A stretch of DNA of 64,000 nucleotides from Leuctra nigra. Its lineage: Eukaryota > Arthropoda > Insecta > Plecoptera > Leuctridae. The position numbers were made by a program, and so were the translations under genes. Shown piece by piece: positions 46,381 through 58,219 of the stretch. Position 1 is the stretch's first letter, and every line of letters starts with the position of its first letter. The stretch spans positions 23,692,069 to 23,756,068 of the forward strand of contig OW203771.1 of NCBI GenBank assembly GCA_934045905.1, written 5' to 3'. The notes beneath the pieces were generated by a model that saw only the letters and a list, made by a program, of their open reading frames with translations, was not told where the DNA came from and made no database searches.

Positions 46381-46818
46381 ATTGTTGCCACTGAGGAATT
46401 GTTGCGTTAGATGTCTACTTAAGTTTCTATATGGTGTCACTCTAGAATTTGAACTAGGTATCTAATGTGTTCGCAGCTCACTTGCACGGTCTACTACCGT
46501 GTCGTGTTCATAATACAAGGCCGTTTCCACACACGGTTTTACTCTGGTGTAAATAGCATACGCCTTCTTGCGCGCACGGCGAACTCTGGTGTAAATAGCA
46601 TACGCCTTCTTGGCTACACGGCGAACTTCTGGTGTAAATAGAATTTGAACCCCTTGCGGGCACGGCCGCCGTGTGAATAGACACGCCGAATATGTTTCTT
46701 ATAGCCAGAAATGGCTCTATCACATATGACTTATATGAGCGAATTATGAAGTATTATTAAAATAATCACTTTCAAAAAATTCCATTTCTGATCTGAGTTT
46801 TATGCTCGAGTAAATAAA

Positions 46819-48116
46819 ACCCATAAAAACACTCCGTGTAAAAATACCAGCCAAGTCTCCTCAACTATAAAAAAAATATAAGAAATCTAATAATTCAGCA
46901 CTGAAAAGTAGTGTTATCAAAAAAATGGGCCAAGTCAAAACTTAATTTTAAAAACCAAAATATACTTGGCGCATCGTGTATATAAATAGAAGTATATGCC
47001 AAAACTCAAATATACCTACCATAATATATATAATACCTATAATGCCCTAAAAGCGATGAGCCAAGTATATTTTGGTTTTTAAAATTATATTTGGCCCATT
47101 TTTTTGATATCACTACTTTTCAGTGATGAATTATTAGATTTCTTATATTTTTTATAGTTGACGAGACTTGGCTGGTATTTTTACACGGAGTGTTTTTTAT
47201 GGGGATATCACTATTTTTTTTAGTTTATTTACACAACTTGTAACACATCGTCCCCCCAGTTCAAGACTGCTCTGCAACACTTCATTGTTGAGAAACGACG
47301 TTTTAATATTTCAAAATCGCCTAACAAATCAGAATAACAGTTAAATTGTATCATTATTTTTATGTCATTAGTCTCAGAAATACGCATTACGTACTTTTCA
47401 AAATATTGATTGGATTATTATAATTGGCAATATTTTAATAGGTAAATTTATTGTTCAATACAACGTTATTTGCAGATAGTGCAGTATTGAACTAAAATTC
47501 TTATCAAGTTGTATTTCTAAAGACAGATTTGACATGGTAAATTCTAGAGCAATACTGCACTATCTGCAAATAACGTTATCTTGAATTTAGTTTTGACGCC
47601 AGGTTTACATATAATTCTGGTGCAAGACTACACTATCTGTAAATAGCATAGGAAATTTGCAGATAACGTATAGTATTGAACGAATTAAAAGTTGAAAATG
47701 ACCTACGGGAAATACAGCGTTATGTGGTCTAGGATGACCAAATTATGAAATATAAGAATTTGATCATTGGACATAATAGGTGAGGTCCTGACAAAGACAT
47801 TTTAGTAAAAAAAAAAAAAAAAAAAAAAAAAACGATTTTTTTGCAATAACGCAGTCTTGAACTGGGGGGACGACATATCGGAGCAACAATGACTAATTCC
47901 TTTAAAAAATACGTTATATCCGAATTGGTTACTAAGAAAAATTGTGTTTGGTGCTAAATATAATATTAAAGTGATATTTCATGAAGAATTGCGAAAGCAT
48001 CGTTCCAATCCCAAGCCGTTTTCGAGATATGGCATCACATCTGGTTTACAAAATGGCGGCTAAAATAACTGCCACCTGGAATTTATTTCTATAAATATTA
48101 TGTATCATTATACATG
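46819..48116 (+). mobile_element. Family A element copy A3, interrupted and truncated
   Basis: The palindromic head at 46819-47206 is followed by the first part of the body. The body is split by a 624-bp insertion (47249-47872) and truncated at about 48110 where LINE sequence begins. Colinear with copies A2 and A4 where present. Confidence 0.72.
47249..47872. mobile_element. DNA element with 4-bp target duplication (ACAT), nested in family A
   Basis: The ends CGTCCCCCCAGTTCAAGACT and the exact complement are flanked by ACAT on both sides (47245-47248 and 47873-47876). Family A copies A2 and A4 show the unoccupied site. An inner inverted pair (TTTGCAGATAGTGCAGTATT and complement) lies at about 47470 and 47553. 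No coding region. A 28-base A run precedes the right end. Confidence 0.82.
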
Positions 48117-48980
48117 GGACTGATAAGGAGCAGCGTGATGACGATAAAGAGGAATGTAAAGATCAAGTGAAAATGGGGGAGCTAGAATTGGCAGTAATGG
48201 GGATGAAAAATGGAAGATCGGCAGGTGTTGGTGAAGTTACAGTTGAAATGATTAAAGCTGCAGGAAAATCAGGATTGGAATGGTTTTATCGGGTGGTTTG
48301 TGCGGCATGGCATCAAAAAAGAGGTCCTAAAGATTGGACGCGAGGAGTAATTGTGCCTATTTTTAAGAAAGGAAAGAGGAAACATTGCTCAAATTATCGG
48401 GGTATTACTTTAATGAGCCAATGTGCTAAGATATATGAAAGGATTTTGGAGAAACGGTTAAGATGGGATGTAGAAGAGAGTCTAAGAGAAGAGCAATATG
48501 GATTTAGGAAGGATAGATCGACAATCGATTTGATTTTCGCAATGAGACATATCATGGAAAGAAGTTGGGAACCAGGAAAGAAATTGTGGATGGCATTCTT
48601 AGATTTGGAAAAAGCATACGACCATTTGCCTCGCTGTAAAGTGTGGTAAGGTTTAGAAAAGAAGAATGTTGAGCAAGGGTTGATAGAAAGAGTAAAGAGT
48701 TTGTATGTGGGATGTGAAAGTTGTGTTGAGAGTGGTTGTGTGAAGACTGAATGGTTCTCCATAAACTCAGGAGTAAGGCAGGGAAGTGTGCTGTCGCCAC
48801 TACTGTTTACGGTAGTAATGGATGACATGATTCGGGAGGTGGTAAATGGGGAAAATACCAACACTGGAGTATATGCAGATGATATTGTGGTGTGGAGTGA
48901 GAGTAAGCACGAAGTACAGGCAAAAATAGATAAATGGAATGAAGTAAGCACATGTTTTGGAATGAAGATTAGTAGAGACA
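48117..48980 (+). mobile_element. LINE-type reverse transcriptase, truncated
   Basis: Non-LTR retrotransposon RT domain in two frames. The first (48167-48649) has IVPIFKKGKRKHCSNYRGIT, EEQYGFRKDRSTIDLIFAMR and AFLDLEKAYD, then a stop. The second (from about 48650) has GVRQGSVLSPLLF and the catalytic YADD. The upstream endonuclease part is absent, and the assembly gap at 48981 removes the 3' end. It is inserted in the family A3 body. Probably inactive. Confidence 0.85.
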
Positions 48981-49180
48981 NNNNNNNNNNNNNNNNNNNN
49001 NNNNNNNNNNNNNNNNNNNNNNNNNNNNNNNNNNNNNNNNNNNNNNNNNNNNNNNNNNNNNNNNNNNNNNNNNNNNNNNNNNNNNNNNNNNNNNNNNNNN
49101 NNNNNNNNNNNNNNNNNNNNNNNNNNNNNNNNNNNNNNNNNNNNNNNNNNNNNNNNNNNNNNNNNNNNNNNNNNNNNNNN
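48981..49180. other. Assembly gap (200 N)
   Basis: 200 undetermined bases, a round placeholder length, between the LINE RT and the gustatory receptor. Open frames that cross it are artefacts. Confidence 1.
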
Positions 49181-49192
49181 GGCTTCCTGGCG

Positions 49193-52100
49193 ATGTTCCG
49201 ACACAAGGACGTGTCCGCCAGCGCGCTGCCGTTGTTCTACGTGATGAAGATGTTGGGACTCTTCAGCATTACGGCGACCAACACCGGCAGACGCGTCCAG
49301 TTCCAGGTGTCTCGTGTCGGAGCCGTCTACAGCGCGGCTATCGCAATTCTGGCTCTCATATTTGGAATATATTCTTGGAGGTCAATTTTGATGGATGAGA
49401 AGAAATTTAGCGACTATATGTGGTTGGCTAATTCAACTTCATTTTACAATCGCGTATGCATTTTCTTTGGCACGTGGTCGAATATATTTGTAGTAGTTGC
49501 CATCATTCTGACAGGACTTCGTCAAGGTCAGATCATCTCCTTCTTCGAACAACTGGATGGAGTTGATTTGTTGCTGCAAAGTTTGGGCATGCAAATACCT
49601 CATAGGAAGAACCAGGGAATGATCTTCATTGCCATTGCTCTAGTCGCCGGTACAATGTGTGCAATGTTGATCATTGCTCCCGAGTGTATTAGCACTGTTA
49701 TTATCCTAGAATCTCGTGGTTTATTAATATATCCAGTGAATGTTTTGCTTTTCGTCGCTACTTGCATCTACGTCTGTTGCTTCCTCGCTGGATGTCTTGC
49801 TATTCGTCAACGAATGCGCTTCGTCAATGAGCACCTCTTGTCCCTAGTTCAAGGTCACATCGACATTGTGCAGTTGCGGATTGCGGCTTCAATCCACGGT
49901 GGTTTGTGCGAGGCAGCTGACAAATTCACAGCGATAATCTCCCTGCCAATCATTTTGATCATTGTCGACTATTTCATCGTTAGTTCAATATGTGCAGCCT
50001 TCTTTGTCTATTTGTTCGACAATTTTGTAGTGGAACGGCCGCCTCAGACAGCCAAGTTGTATTATGAAGCACTTGACCTGTCAGATATAATTGATAAAGT
50101 ACTTTACGTTCTTTTTTTCTCCTCTTTGATTGTCTTCATGTGCACTGCCTGTCAAGCAGCGATGGAAGAGGTAAATAAATCTATAGATAAGTAATGTGAA
50201 GATCATATTCGCAACTTGTCCAATGGAGCAAGTAAAGAGTCTAAAAAGTGGGCGTGTCCTGCGGGTATAGAGTGGCAAACAATGAGAAATGTTGGATCCC
50301 GAAAAGTTGAGATTCGTAAAAAAGAACCACCCCTTGGATCACTTTCAACAACTGTTCAGGAGCCAGCTACATCCGCTCAGTCGATCGAACAGTTGTGATC
50401 GTAGCTGAACATGCGCGTAGTGTTTCCAGAATGGTATTTCCAGCCAGCGGCCATTACTTTCTACTTCACGTCTTCTTAACCATAACCTCATAATTGAAGT
50501 TGATTAAATAAATTCCATGATTAAATTATTAAGTAAATGTGTATAAAAGCCCTATCACACTGAGTTGCAACCGGCGTATGGAACCGGCGGTTGGAAAATA
50601 TAGTTGGCCGCGCATGTGCAGAGACTGAATTTGGTCAACCCACGGGTTGGGTTGAAAAATAGAGAAGTCTCTATTTTTCCGGTTCCAACCATTTGTTGTG
50701 GTACCACGTGACGTGAACTTACCAATAGGATGCTATAAATATTAGCTATAAATCATATTTATCATATGAATATTTAACTTGAACATGTGTATGGATAAAT
50801 ATTGCGTATTATTATTAACTTGTACTTACTTAAATATCTTTCTTTCACAAGTAATCACTCTAAATATGAGATTTGGATTGCCGCTGTCAGATTTTGTTAT
50901 TCCCTATACTTTTATTTTGGTTACTATGGCAACTGCTTTCTGCGCAACTCATGAGTGTCAATTGTGAACCAACCAACATCAACCCACACAGTTGCGTGTG
51001 ATAGGCGGTTGCCTCCTTTTGCAACAAAAGTTTCCATACGAGAGTTCCAACCACGGGTTGCAACTCAGTGTGATACCCACTTAAGCACGGATATAATTTT
51101 TAATAAATCTGGAATTGTGAATCTAAGATTAAGATCATGAATCAGTTAAAGGAACCAGACAAGTTTGAATTTTGAATATAGTTCATTCCATCCACCGCCT
51201 TCCAGAATGTGTACAGTTCATGATTTACATACTATAAAGTATTTTCGACTGAGCCACCGAAACATATTGATAGTTCATAGAATTCCGCTTGGAGTTAGGA
51301 GGGGGGAATTTTTAAAACCTCTGGGTCTGAAAAATTAACCAATGCCTTATGGCGAGTTTGCACTCTATATCCCGCGCAGGACACGCCCACTTTTTAGTCT
51401 CTTTAGGAGCAAGTATTGAGATCAAGACGAAAAACTAAATTCTACTGAGTCGCATACATACTGCTATGGTAGCTCTCAAAAACTATACCCGATTAAGTTA
51501 GAATGAGATCTTTAAATATATTTATTATTCAAAGATGATATTAGAATATGTGCAAAATTTCAGCTCGATCGGAAAAATATTGTGATCTCTGGCGTCGGTA
51601 CAAACAAACAAGCTACGCTCGCTCATGGGCGACCGCCAAGGTGGTTGAATTCACCGTCCTTGGGCGACCGCAGGGTTTCTGCCAGGTGGGGGCAAGGCAA
51701 GGAAAACAATATTTTACGTGTCAAGTGGGGGAGGGAGCCCGGCCCCCACCTGGCTTCGCAGGGCGTTTATTGGCTTTTGGGGTTTTGGGTGGGAGGTGTA
51801 TTTTGTTGAAATATTCAATATTTGTTTAAATTTGGCACTTTGGGATGGTGTGAGACATGTGTTCTAACCTGCCCCGCAAGGCAATTTTTGGTTTCATGCC
51901 ACTTTGAAATTACTTTTCATTAAAATTAAACAATACGTAAACAACAGAAATTTTTATGTTTACCTGACATCCAGGGGGGGGGGGGGGGGCAGAACCACCC
52001 CCTTGCCGCTACCTGTGGACGCCCATGCGCTCGCTCAATTATTTCAGTGATTATTGTAAATAAGATTATATCAATCATTTACTCGTTGAAAGTATGGAAG

Positions 52101-53415
52101 TATTTCGTACTTCCACAAGTTGCAGTTGGATGCAAAGGAAACGTATGTCAAGTTGTTATTTGATAGAAAAACCAATTTAAACTTGTAGCTTTTTTTGCCA
52201 ACATTGTGTGTTTGAAAATTATCTTTTCATCTTACCTCTAAATCAATTTTTATAAAAAGTTGCGATTTGAAATGAAAGCTCCTCATGTAATCCTTCACCT
52301 TTTACGAATCAATGTATACAATAGTATTTTAACATTTTTGTTTAATTTTTCAGTCAATGAAAACTGCGTCAGTTCTTCACGCTATTTGGCGAGCCCGGGT
52401 GGTCCTGAACGTGAACGTGACTGTCCAACAGGAGGTAATCAACTTTTTAATAAGTTGCATCAGTACATTAAAACTATGTGTAAGTGAACTACGTTAATGA
52501 ACGAAATTGTCAACGTGCGTTTTGATTTCTGCAGTTTCTCTCCATCTTGCTGCAGTTGCGTCATCAGAAGGTGACTTTCCCCTTGGCTGGATTATTCACA
52601 CTGAATATTGCTCTTCTTCCTGCAGTAAGCAAAATATATATATATATTTATTACTAAGGTACCAGATTTAGCTTTTGTTTAGAAGACAGTGGATATGATT
52701 CCAAAGATGCTTGCTCTGCAAGTGCAGGTATCTTGATACTTTTTGACTTTGGACAGCTCAGGACTTGTTTGCTTGAATTTTAGAAGTGACATTTAATTCA
52801 TCATTGAGAAATTGATGGAAAATGAATATTGATACGAAATAAAGGAAAGGTTGTCAGAGTAAATTGGATATAGTTCCACTTTTGATTAAATTGGTAGTTA
52901 TTTTATTATAAAACAATAAAGTAAACATTTATTTATGATTATTAAAAGTAATATGCCAATGATCTTAAACAGTTTGAATAAAAATTTAATTGGTTTTCTT
53001 TTAATTATTACTTATTACCTAGCTAATTATTTACCTGCTTAACTAGTAAGCTACCTATGTGAATGATAAATAAATATGTAGAATTGATCAGTCAAATATA
53101 AATGAAGTTATGACATCTACACCATCAATTGTCTTATTATTTTCCACGCCTGTCATAATGGGCCAAATATGTAAAAAGGTTCGGTTCGAGGTTCGCAAAA
53201 ATTGCGAACCTTTTAAGGTTCGGTTCGAGGTTCGGTTCGCACCAAAATTCAAGGTTCGCCCAGCCCTAGCAATAAGCAATAAGTAAACGTTTTCATGTTT
53301 TGAATAAGTAATTATCTGTTTTCAGATGCTAGATGCGCTGAGCTCGTACGTTCTTCTCGGTTCCGATCTTGAAACTGAGGACGCGGAAAGAGATTATGAA
53401 GAATACTTTGGTTGA
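49193..53415 (+). CDS. Gustatory receptor-like 7TM protein (7tm_7), four exons
   Basis: Predicted insect gustatory receptor, a ligand-gated channel of taste neurons with seven TMs. Exons: 49193-50170, 52354-52434, 52535-52624, 53326-53415; all GT-AG, phase 0, about 412 aa. The large first exon and three small 3' exons are the usual GR layout. Seen: MKMLGLFSIT then VSRVGAVYSAAIAI near the N-terminus; multiple TMs; IHGGLCEAADKFTAIISLPI before TM5; FLSILLQLRHQKVTFPLAGLF then SSYVLLGS in the C-terminal signature. Most GRs have TYxxxxxQ here, so SYVLLGS is divergent. The N-terminal ATG at 49193 fits, but the frame is also open to the gap edge (49181), so more residues may be hidden. An acidic tail follows, and the stop lies in a repeat terminus. 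Confidence 0.82.
50236..51402. repeat. Inverted-repeat element in GR intron 1 with nested element
   Basis: Outer arms of about 45 bp contain AAAAAGTGGGCGTGTCCTGC and the complement near 51376-51395. Inside, a second element spans about 50553-51075 with 20-bp ends TATCACACTGAGTTGCAACC. Part of the inner sequence (about 50800-50950) recurs inverted at about 55520-55640. Confidence 0.75.
51545..52040. repeat. Repeat fragments with poly-G run in GR intron 1
   Basis: A short Helentron-family-like fragment (AAAATTTCAGCTCGATCGG near 51553) is followed by a GC-richer segment in which GGGCGACCGC occurs twice, and a G run at about 51974-51989. CGCTCGCTCA occurs at about 51615 and 52028, so this may be a relative of that family with different filler. 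Confidence 0.4.
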
Positions 53416-53760
53416 ACGAGCGAAGCAGCTACTCCTTTTGGGCTCTTTTAGCACTGACATATGTTCTTTTTCAAATTGTTGGTCATGTACAGATCAGACC
53501 ATTTTCCGATCAAACTGAAATTTTGCATTTACGTACATGAGCTCTGCAAATCATTGCAGACCCTAATTTTTTTTGAAATCTGTTCAAAATTTAAAGTGTG
53601 GTTCAAATTTAAGTTAAATATATTTCAATTGGTATGTCCGATCAATTTGAAATTTTGTTAAGTCATTGCAACCGAAATTTTTCTGAAATCTTACAAAGTT
53701 TCAGCCAAATAATCAAATTGGTTAAATTTTTTTAAGAATTTTCTGATTAGAGTCGAAAAT
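53412..53760 (+). mobile_element. Helentron-family fragment at the GR stop codon
   Basis: Starts TTGAACGAGCGAAGCAGCTA, matching the family 5' terminus and the adjoining CTTTTGGGCTCTTTT block in reverse of other copies. The GR stop TGA (53413-53415) is inside it. The distal end is diverged. Confidence 0.5.
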
Positions 53761-53908
53761 CGAAATGCTCCAATTTTGTTCAAATTTGACATGGTGATAA
53801 AGACTAACAATATCTCTTATTTACACATTTTCTACACCATCAGTCAATTATTTACAAACGTATTACCATTAACAGAAAGGGTTTTGAAGAGCTGTCAAAG
53901 GAGATTAT

Positions 53909-54750
53909 TTAAGGTGATACAAGCGCTCGGCCGATTAAGAAAATTGAGAGAGAAAAATTGTTTCATAAGTGGATGTAACTTTACTAGGATGTTCAAAAAA
54001 TAAATCGTGAATGTATATATTAGAAGCACCTTTTAATTTTTGCTTCTTGCAAATTGATAATTAAGGCCATTGCATATCACGTGACTTTATTTCTCTACAT
54101 CCGATCAAAAGAAATAGTTACCTATGAGTATACATACCTTACATCGTTCATGCTGAGTAATCCAAGGTGATTTATGAAGGAAATTCACTGCATACTGGAG
54201 CTTATCAATATTTTCAGTCAATAATATTTATTTTTGCAGTGGTTTAAGAATAAAATAAATGAAAATCGTGTGTATCCGTACGCGTTTGAAAGCTGTCAAA
54301 CCCCAGTGCTGTTATTTTAAATATTACATTCATAATAGTGGATATAATTAATATCTCAACATTTCGTTGGAAAGATGAAGAAAGAGCGCATGTTTTGTTG
54401 GCAAAATTGTGTCAGGTTTGTGATACATATGTGCCCTTTTATTAGATTAAAGTTTGCTGTTCTTGGCAACTCGTAGGATTTCCTTAAACTTCAGGTCTTG
54501 ATTTGAGAATATTTAGGTGCAAGGAAGTAAAATCATCTAATATGTTATTTTCGCAGTTCTTTTCTGCGTAGATTAGTTCCAACAGATGTGTCCTAACTTA
54601 TCTGATGAGTGAGAAGTATTTGCTAAACTGAACCCTTCCAAATGAAAATGTGTAGCTTTTTGGTTGAAAAATCACGTGATATGCAGCCACCTTAAGCACC
54701 GGTTTTACACACAAAAAATAAAAATAAAAATAAAAAAATGAATTTTCCGA
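53909..54750. mobile_element. Family D MITE copy D4 split by another TTAA element
   Basis: Starts TTAAGGTGATACAAGCGCTC, as in the reversed D family, and follows D until 54060. It resumes at about 54692 with TTAAGCACCGGTTTT and trails off near the ATACGATTGGA motif at about 54752. Confidence 0.65.
54061..54695. mobile_element. TTAA-flanked MITE (family E) nested in D4
   Basis: About 635 bp. The left end is TTAAGGCCATTGCATATCAC and the right end, read in reverse, is TTAAGGTGGCTGCATATCAC. TTAA is duplicated at the junctions; the uninterrupted target is present in D1. No coding region. Confidence 0.75.
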
Positions 54751-56705
54751 TACGATTGGATAAAATTACCAATGGATATCAATTTATATCAAAAATTGAT
54801 ACCAATTGATATCAAATAGAAAATATGAAATTATTAAATATGAAATCAAAAATTGGCATTGCATTTTTGGAGCAGCAGCTGTGTTGTCGCTTTTTATATT
54901 ATCATTGCCATTGTTTCTTTCTTCTCATAAGATATTGTTATGATGATTCTTCTTCTGTTTATTGTTCTGTTTATCTGTTTATTTATCTTCTGATCTGTTT
55001 ATCTGATTTATTGATCTCATCAATTTGAAATTTTGACAAGTCATTAGACCAACACTGTCCTCAATTATACAAAGTTTCAGCCAAAGACTCCCATTGGTTA
55101 AAATTTAAACCCATCTTTCCTGTGATTTTTGAAATTTAAACAAGAACCGATTGACTGATAAACTTAAAACTATACGCATGGCCATTGGTACCAATATTTT
55201 AGGCATTTTTGCCAATTTTCAGTCTAATTTGATGTTATTTTCAAAAGTTTTGGTCAAAAAGGACATTTTATTCAATAATCTTGAAATATTTGAAAATTTT
55301 ATGCTAAATTTGCATCCCTACTTTCTTAAAGCTTCTTTATGCCTGTATAGCAACCAAGCAGTCCACAATTTACAGTAAAATGAAAGCATTTTTGAGCTAG
55401 CGCATATCAAATGGGATGCATTACGAAGGCCAAATCCTCCAATTGGTTTAAGTTTAAATAATAACTTCTGATTGGTCAACAATCAAAATGTCCCGATTAA
55501 GTAAAATGCACACTGCATTCCGTGAGAAAAGGTTGCCATAGTAACTTATATAAAGGTATAGGGAATAAACAAATCTGACAGCGGCAATCCAAAGTTCATA
55601 TTTACAGTGATTATTTATGAACGAAAGATATTTAAGTATAGTTAATATTGATACGAAATATTTATTCTTACATATTTTCAAGTTAAATATTCTCCTGAGA
55701 ATTATTATTTTTCTATTATTTATAGCTTTGACTCATTCCCCTACCCTCAGCCTCCATTTTTCTACCCTTGTGACGTCACGAGCAGGATTCCAATAGGGCT
55801 CTATGTAGCAAGTGTATAGATTGCTATTCTCAGTTTTATGAAAGACTTTTATGTTGATTGAGTGTATCACATTGCAATACATAATGTAGTCAATATATAA
55901 TGTATGTAACCTATCTAAAATAATGTAATTAAGTATAGGGATCGTGTTCCCAGTTATATTAAAAACAACGTTTCGACTACATAGCATGCATCATATTTTA
56001 CAAATTTCCAGCTCAATCTGTCAAGAATTTACAGAGTTATTGCTATTTTTAGTGTTTTGAATATCTGTCCAAAGGGATTAATGTTTAAAAAGTGTCAGTA
56101 TATTAATCTGTTATTTAATTGATCCAGAGTGTTTATGGAAAGTTGCAAGGGAAATTGGTAATAATGTAGTTAGTTATCTTTGATTGAATGGATTGGCGAT
56201 ATCGCGCGTGGCGGTGCTCGCTCATCAACGCGTTACACGGAGCATTTTCGTTGTTTTAAGTTGACTTTAACTTTCCACTGAGAGACGGCTTTGTTATGTA
56301 ATACGCTTTGGCAACATACCTGTCAAAATATACTTTGTTGTGTTTTATCGCTGTAATAATTGTCCAGCACATCATCAGACACGATTTATAAGAGTTTATG
56401 ATTATACATAGAATGTTTGTACTGTTTTAAGTGATATATTAAACACGTGAGAGCAATTACTTTTGATATTTCTGAATTTTATTTGTGAGAATCACAAATT
56501 CTTATTTTTCAAGAAACCGAGGTTACCGTGGTTAGAGTTTTGTTTTTCATAGGTAAGTCAACGCCCACCTTACACGATAATCCCCTTATACATAAATTAC
56601 CTACCTTATAACCTTAACCTTACCTTCCCAGCAAACACACGACTGTCAGTTTTATGCCGGACCTGTATCATACCGATGACGGAGTGTCGGAGTGATCGCG
56701 CCACT
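54751..56705. other. Intergenic DNA, AT-rich
   Basis: No gene recognised. It contains an inverted copy of the GR-intron repeat (about 55520-55640) and, at about 56210-56250, a Helentron-family 3' end (GTGCTCGCTCATCAACGCGT). Otherwise nothing I can define. Confidence 0.4.
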
Positions 56706-57061
56706 TAACATGGGAGGTATAGGGAAATCATTTCGAATTTGGTTAATAACTTTTAAAATAGCACACGTTGGTATTGTTTTCAATTTTTTTCCTGATAGTA
56801 TGTCCATATGTCTACCGGAAAAAAAGTTTTTTGTTAAAATCTAACGATACAAAAAGATTAGAACTCCATTTTAGCTTAAAAATGACACGATTTTACTTGG
56901 CTGCCGTAAGATAACATGGGGGAGAAAACTCAAATTATCTCAGAAACTAGACACGAGAAGAGTTTAATTTTTTCAGGGATTGTGTATGGCATGATATTCA
57001 ATAAGTACACACAAAATTATGAAGATCTGAGACTATGATATCGATCGATCCAGCCACCTTA
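56706..57061. repeat. TTAA-bounded repeat, copy 1 (second copy about 57778-58090)
   Basis: Starts TTAACATGGGAGGTATAGGG. A clearly related stretch starts at 57778, with CACGTTGGTATTGTTTT and CTGATAGTATGT in common. The first copy ends CAGCCACCTTAA, similar to the family E terminus. The border of the second copy is unclear. Confidence 0.55.
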
Positions 57062-57229
57062 AGCGGTCATATCAGTTTCGTAATATACGTTTGAAAGTTT
57101 CTGCTCTAACAACCTTGAAGTGAAGATTCGAAGATGCCGTGAAATGTGAAATTCGAGAAATATGACAGCCAACACGCAAAATATCCGTAAACTGTCAATA
57201 ACTTTTGAATTTAAGCACAGTTTAGTCTG

Positions 57230-57689
57230 AAAATTGTCAAAAATACAGATAATGTTGGACCCGATGACCATGCAAATTTTTAAGTTGATCGGTCAAACGG
57301 TTCTGGTTTAAATTTCAAAAAGCACATGAAATATTTTTTTAAATTTTAACCAATGGGAGGATTTGGTTGAAAATTTGTAAAATAAGAGACAATGTTGGTC
57401 TTAATGACCATGCAAAATATAAGGTTGATCACATTTGTCGAAGACCATTTTCATTTTCAGCCTATCAGGAGATGTTTATTTAAATTTTAACCAATCAATG
57501 GATTTCAAAAAAAATTAGGGTCAGCAAACAGAAAAGGTTGTCTCTACATGTGTGCAAAATTTCAGATCGATCGGTGAAACAGTGCGACTTCTATTGCTCC
57601 AGATAACAACCAAAAATATACACAAAGAAAAAAAAACAGAGGTCCGTGTCAAAAGAGTCAAAAGGAGACGCTCGCTTTGCTCGCTCAAT
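57230..57689 (-). mobile_element. Helentron-like element, truncated copy
   Basis: The right end CGCTCGCTTTGCTCGCTCAA and the preceding GAGGTCCGTGTCAAAAGAG block match the family, as do the interior ACCAATCAATGGATTTC repeats. The left end is degraded. Confidence 0.55.
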
Positions 57690-58154
57690 AACAGACTCAT
57701 TTAAAGGCCTGTAGTTTTGCAACTTCAGTCCAACAACGAGTTTTCAATTTTATATGTCATTAGAGGATGAACAAAACTTTAACATGGGAGGTATAGGAAA
57801 ATAATTTAGAATTTGACATATAACTTTTAAAAAAGCTCACGTTGGTATTGTTTTAATTTTTTTTCCTGATAGTATGTTCATATGTCTACCATAATAAAAA
57901 ATGTCGTTCAAATCTATCGACGCAAAAAATAGATCTTCATTATAGCCTAAAAATTACACGATTCTCTTTTTTCGCCATAAGATAACATGGGGGAAATAAA
58001 TCAATTTATCTCAGAAACTGGACACGCGAATTGTTTAATTTTTTCAGGGATTGAGTTTTGCACGATTATTAATAAGTCACCAAAAATTCAAAGACGGATA
58101 TATTTCACTTCAATCCATTCAAGTAATATGTGTCACACTTTTCATATTATTCAC

Positions 58155-58160
58155 TTTATT
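58155..58160 (-). terminator. Polyadenylation signal of the EF-hand gene
   Basis: AATAAA on the minus strand, 60 bases after the stop codon. Position and context fit a short 3' UTR. Confidence 0.5.
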
Positions 58161-58219
58161 TAGCAACTGTTTTGGACATAACAATAAACAGAACAACAGT
58201 CAAGAGAAGTATCCCCCCA

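Larger units (their letters stand above)
43800..46690. repeat. Fold-back array built of 300-bp tandem units
   Basis: The block CCAAGATGGCCGTCCTCTGA recurs at 43971, 44271, 44571 and 44871, exactly 300 bp apart and almost identical. It then appears inverted at about 45786 and 46085, again about 300 bp apart. Outer shorter units of 50-70 bp (ACACCAGAGT...GTGTAAATAGAAT) lie at 43800-43930 and inverted at 46535-46690. A SINE (45138-45440) and a tRNA-like sequence (46318-46380) are embedded. The layout is that of a fold-back transposon whose arms contain tandem repeats. Confidence 0.8.

Noticed and set aside
43800..46690. CRISPR-like array
   Set aside because: The 300-bp units are contiguous tandem copies without unique spacers, in a eukaryotic genome.
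48680..50194. One long open frame joining LINE reverse transcriptase and the receptor across the gap
   Set aside because: The join exists only because N codons are read as open. The two parts belong to unrelated genes.
53160..53275. Regulatory direct repeats (GGTTCG words)
   Set aside because: A short simple-repeat-like stretch of overlapping GAGGTTCG motifs in the last GR intron; nothing indicates a binding array.
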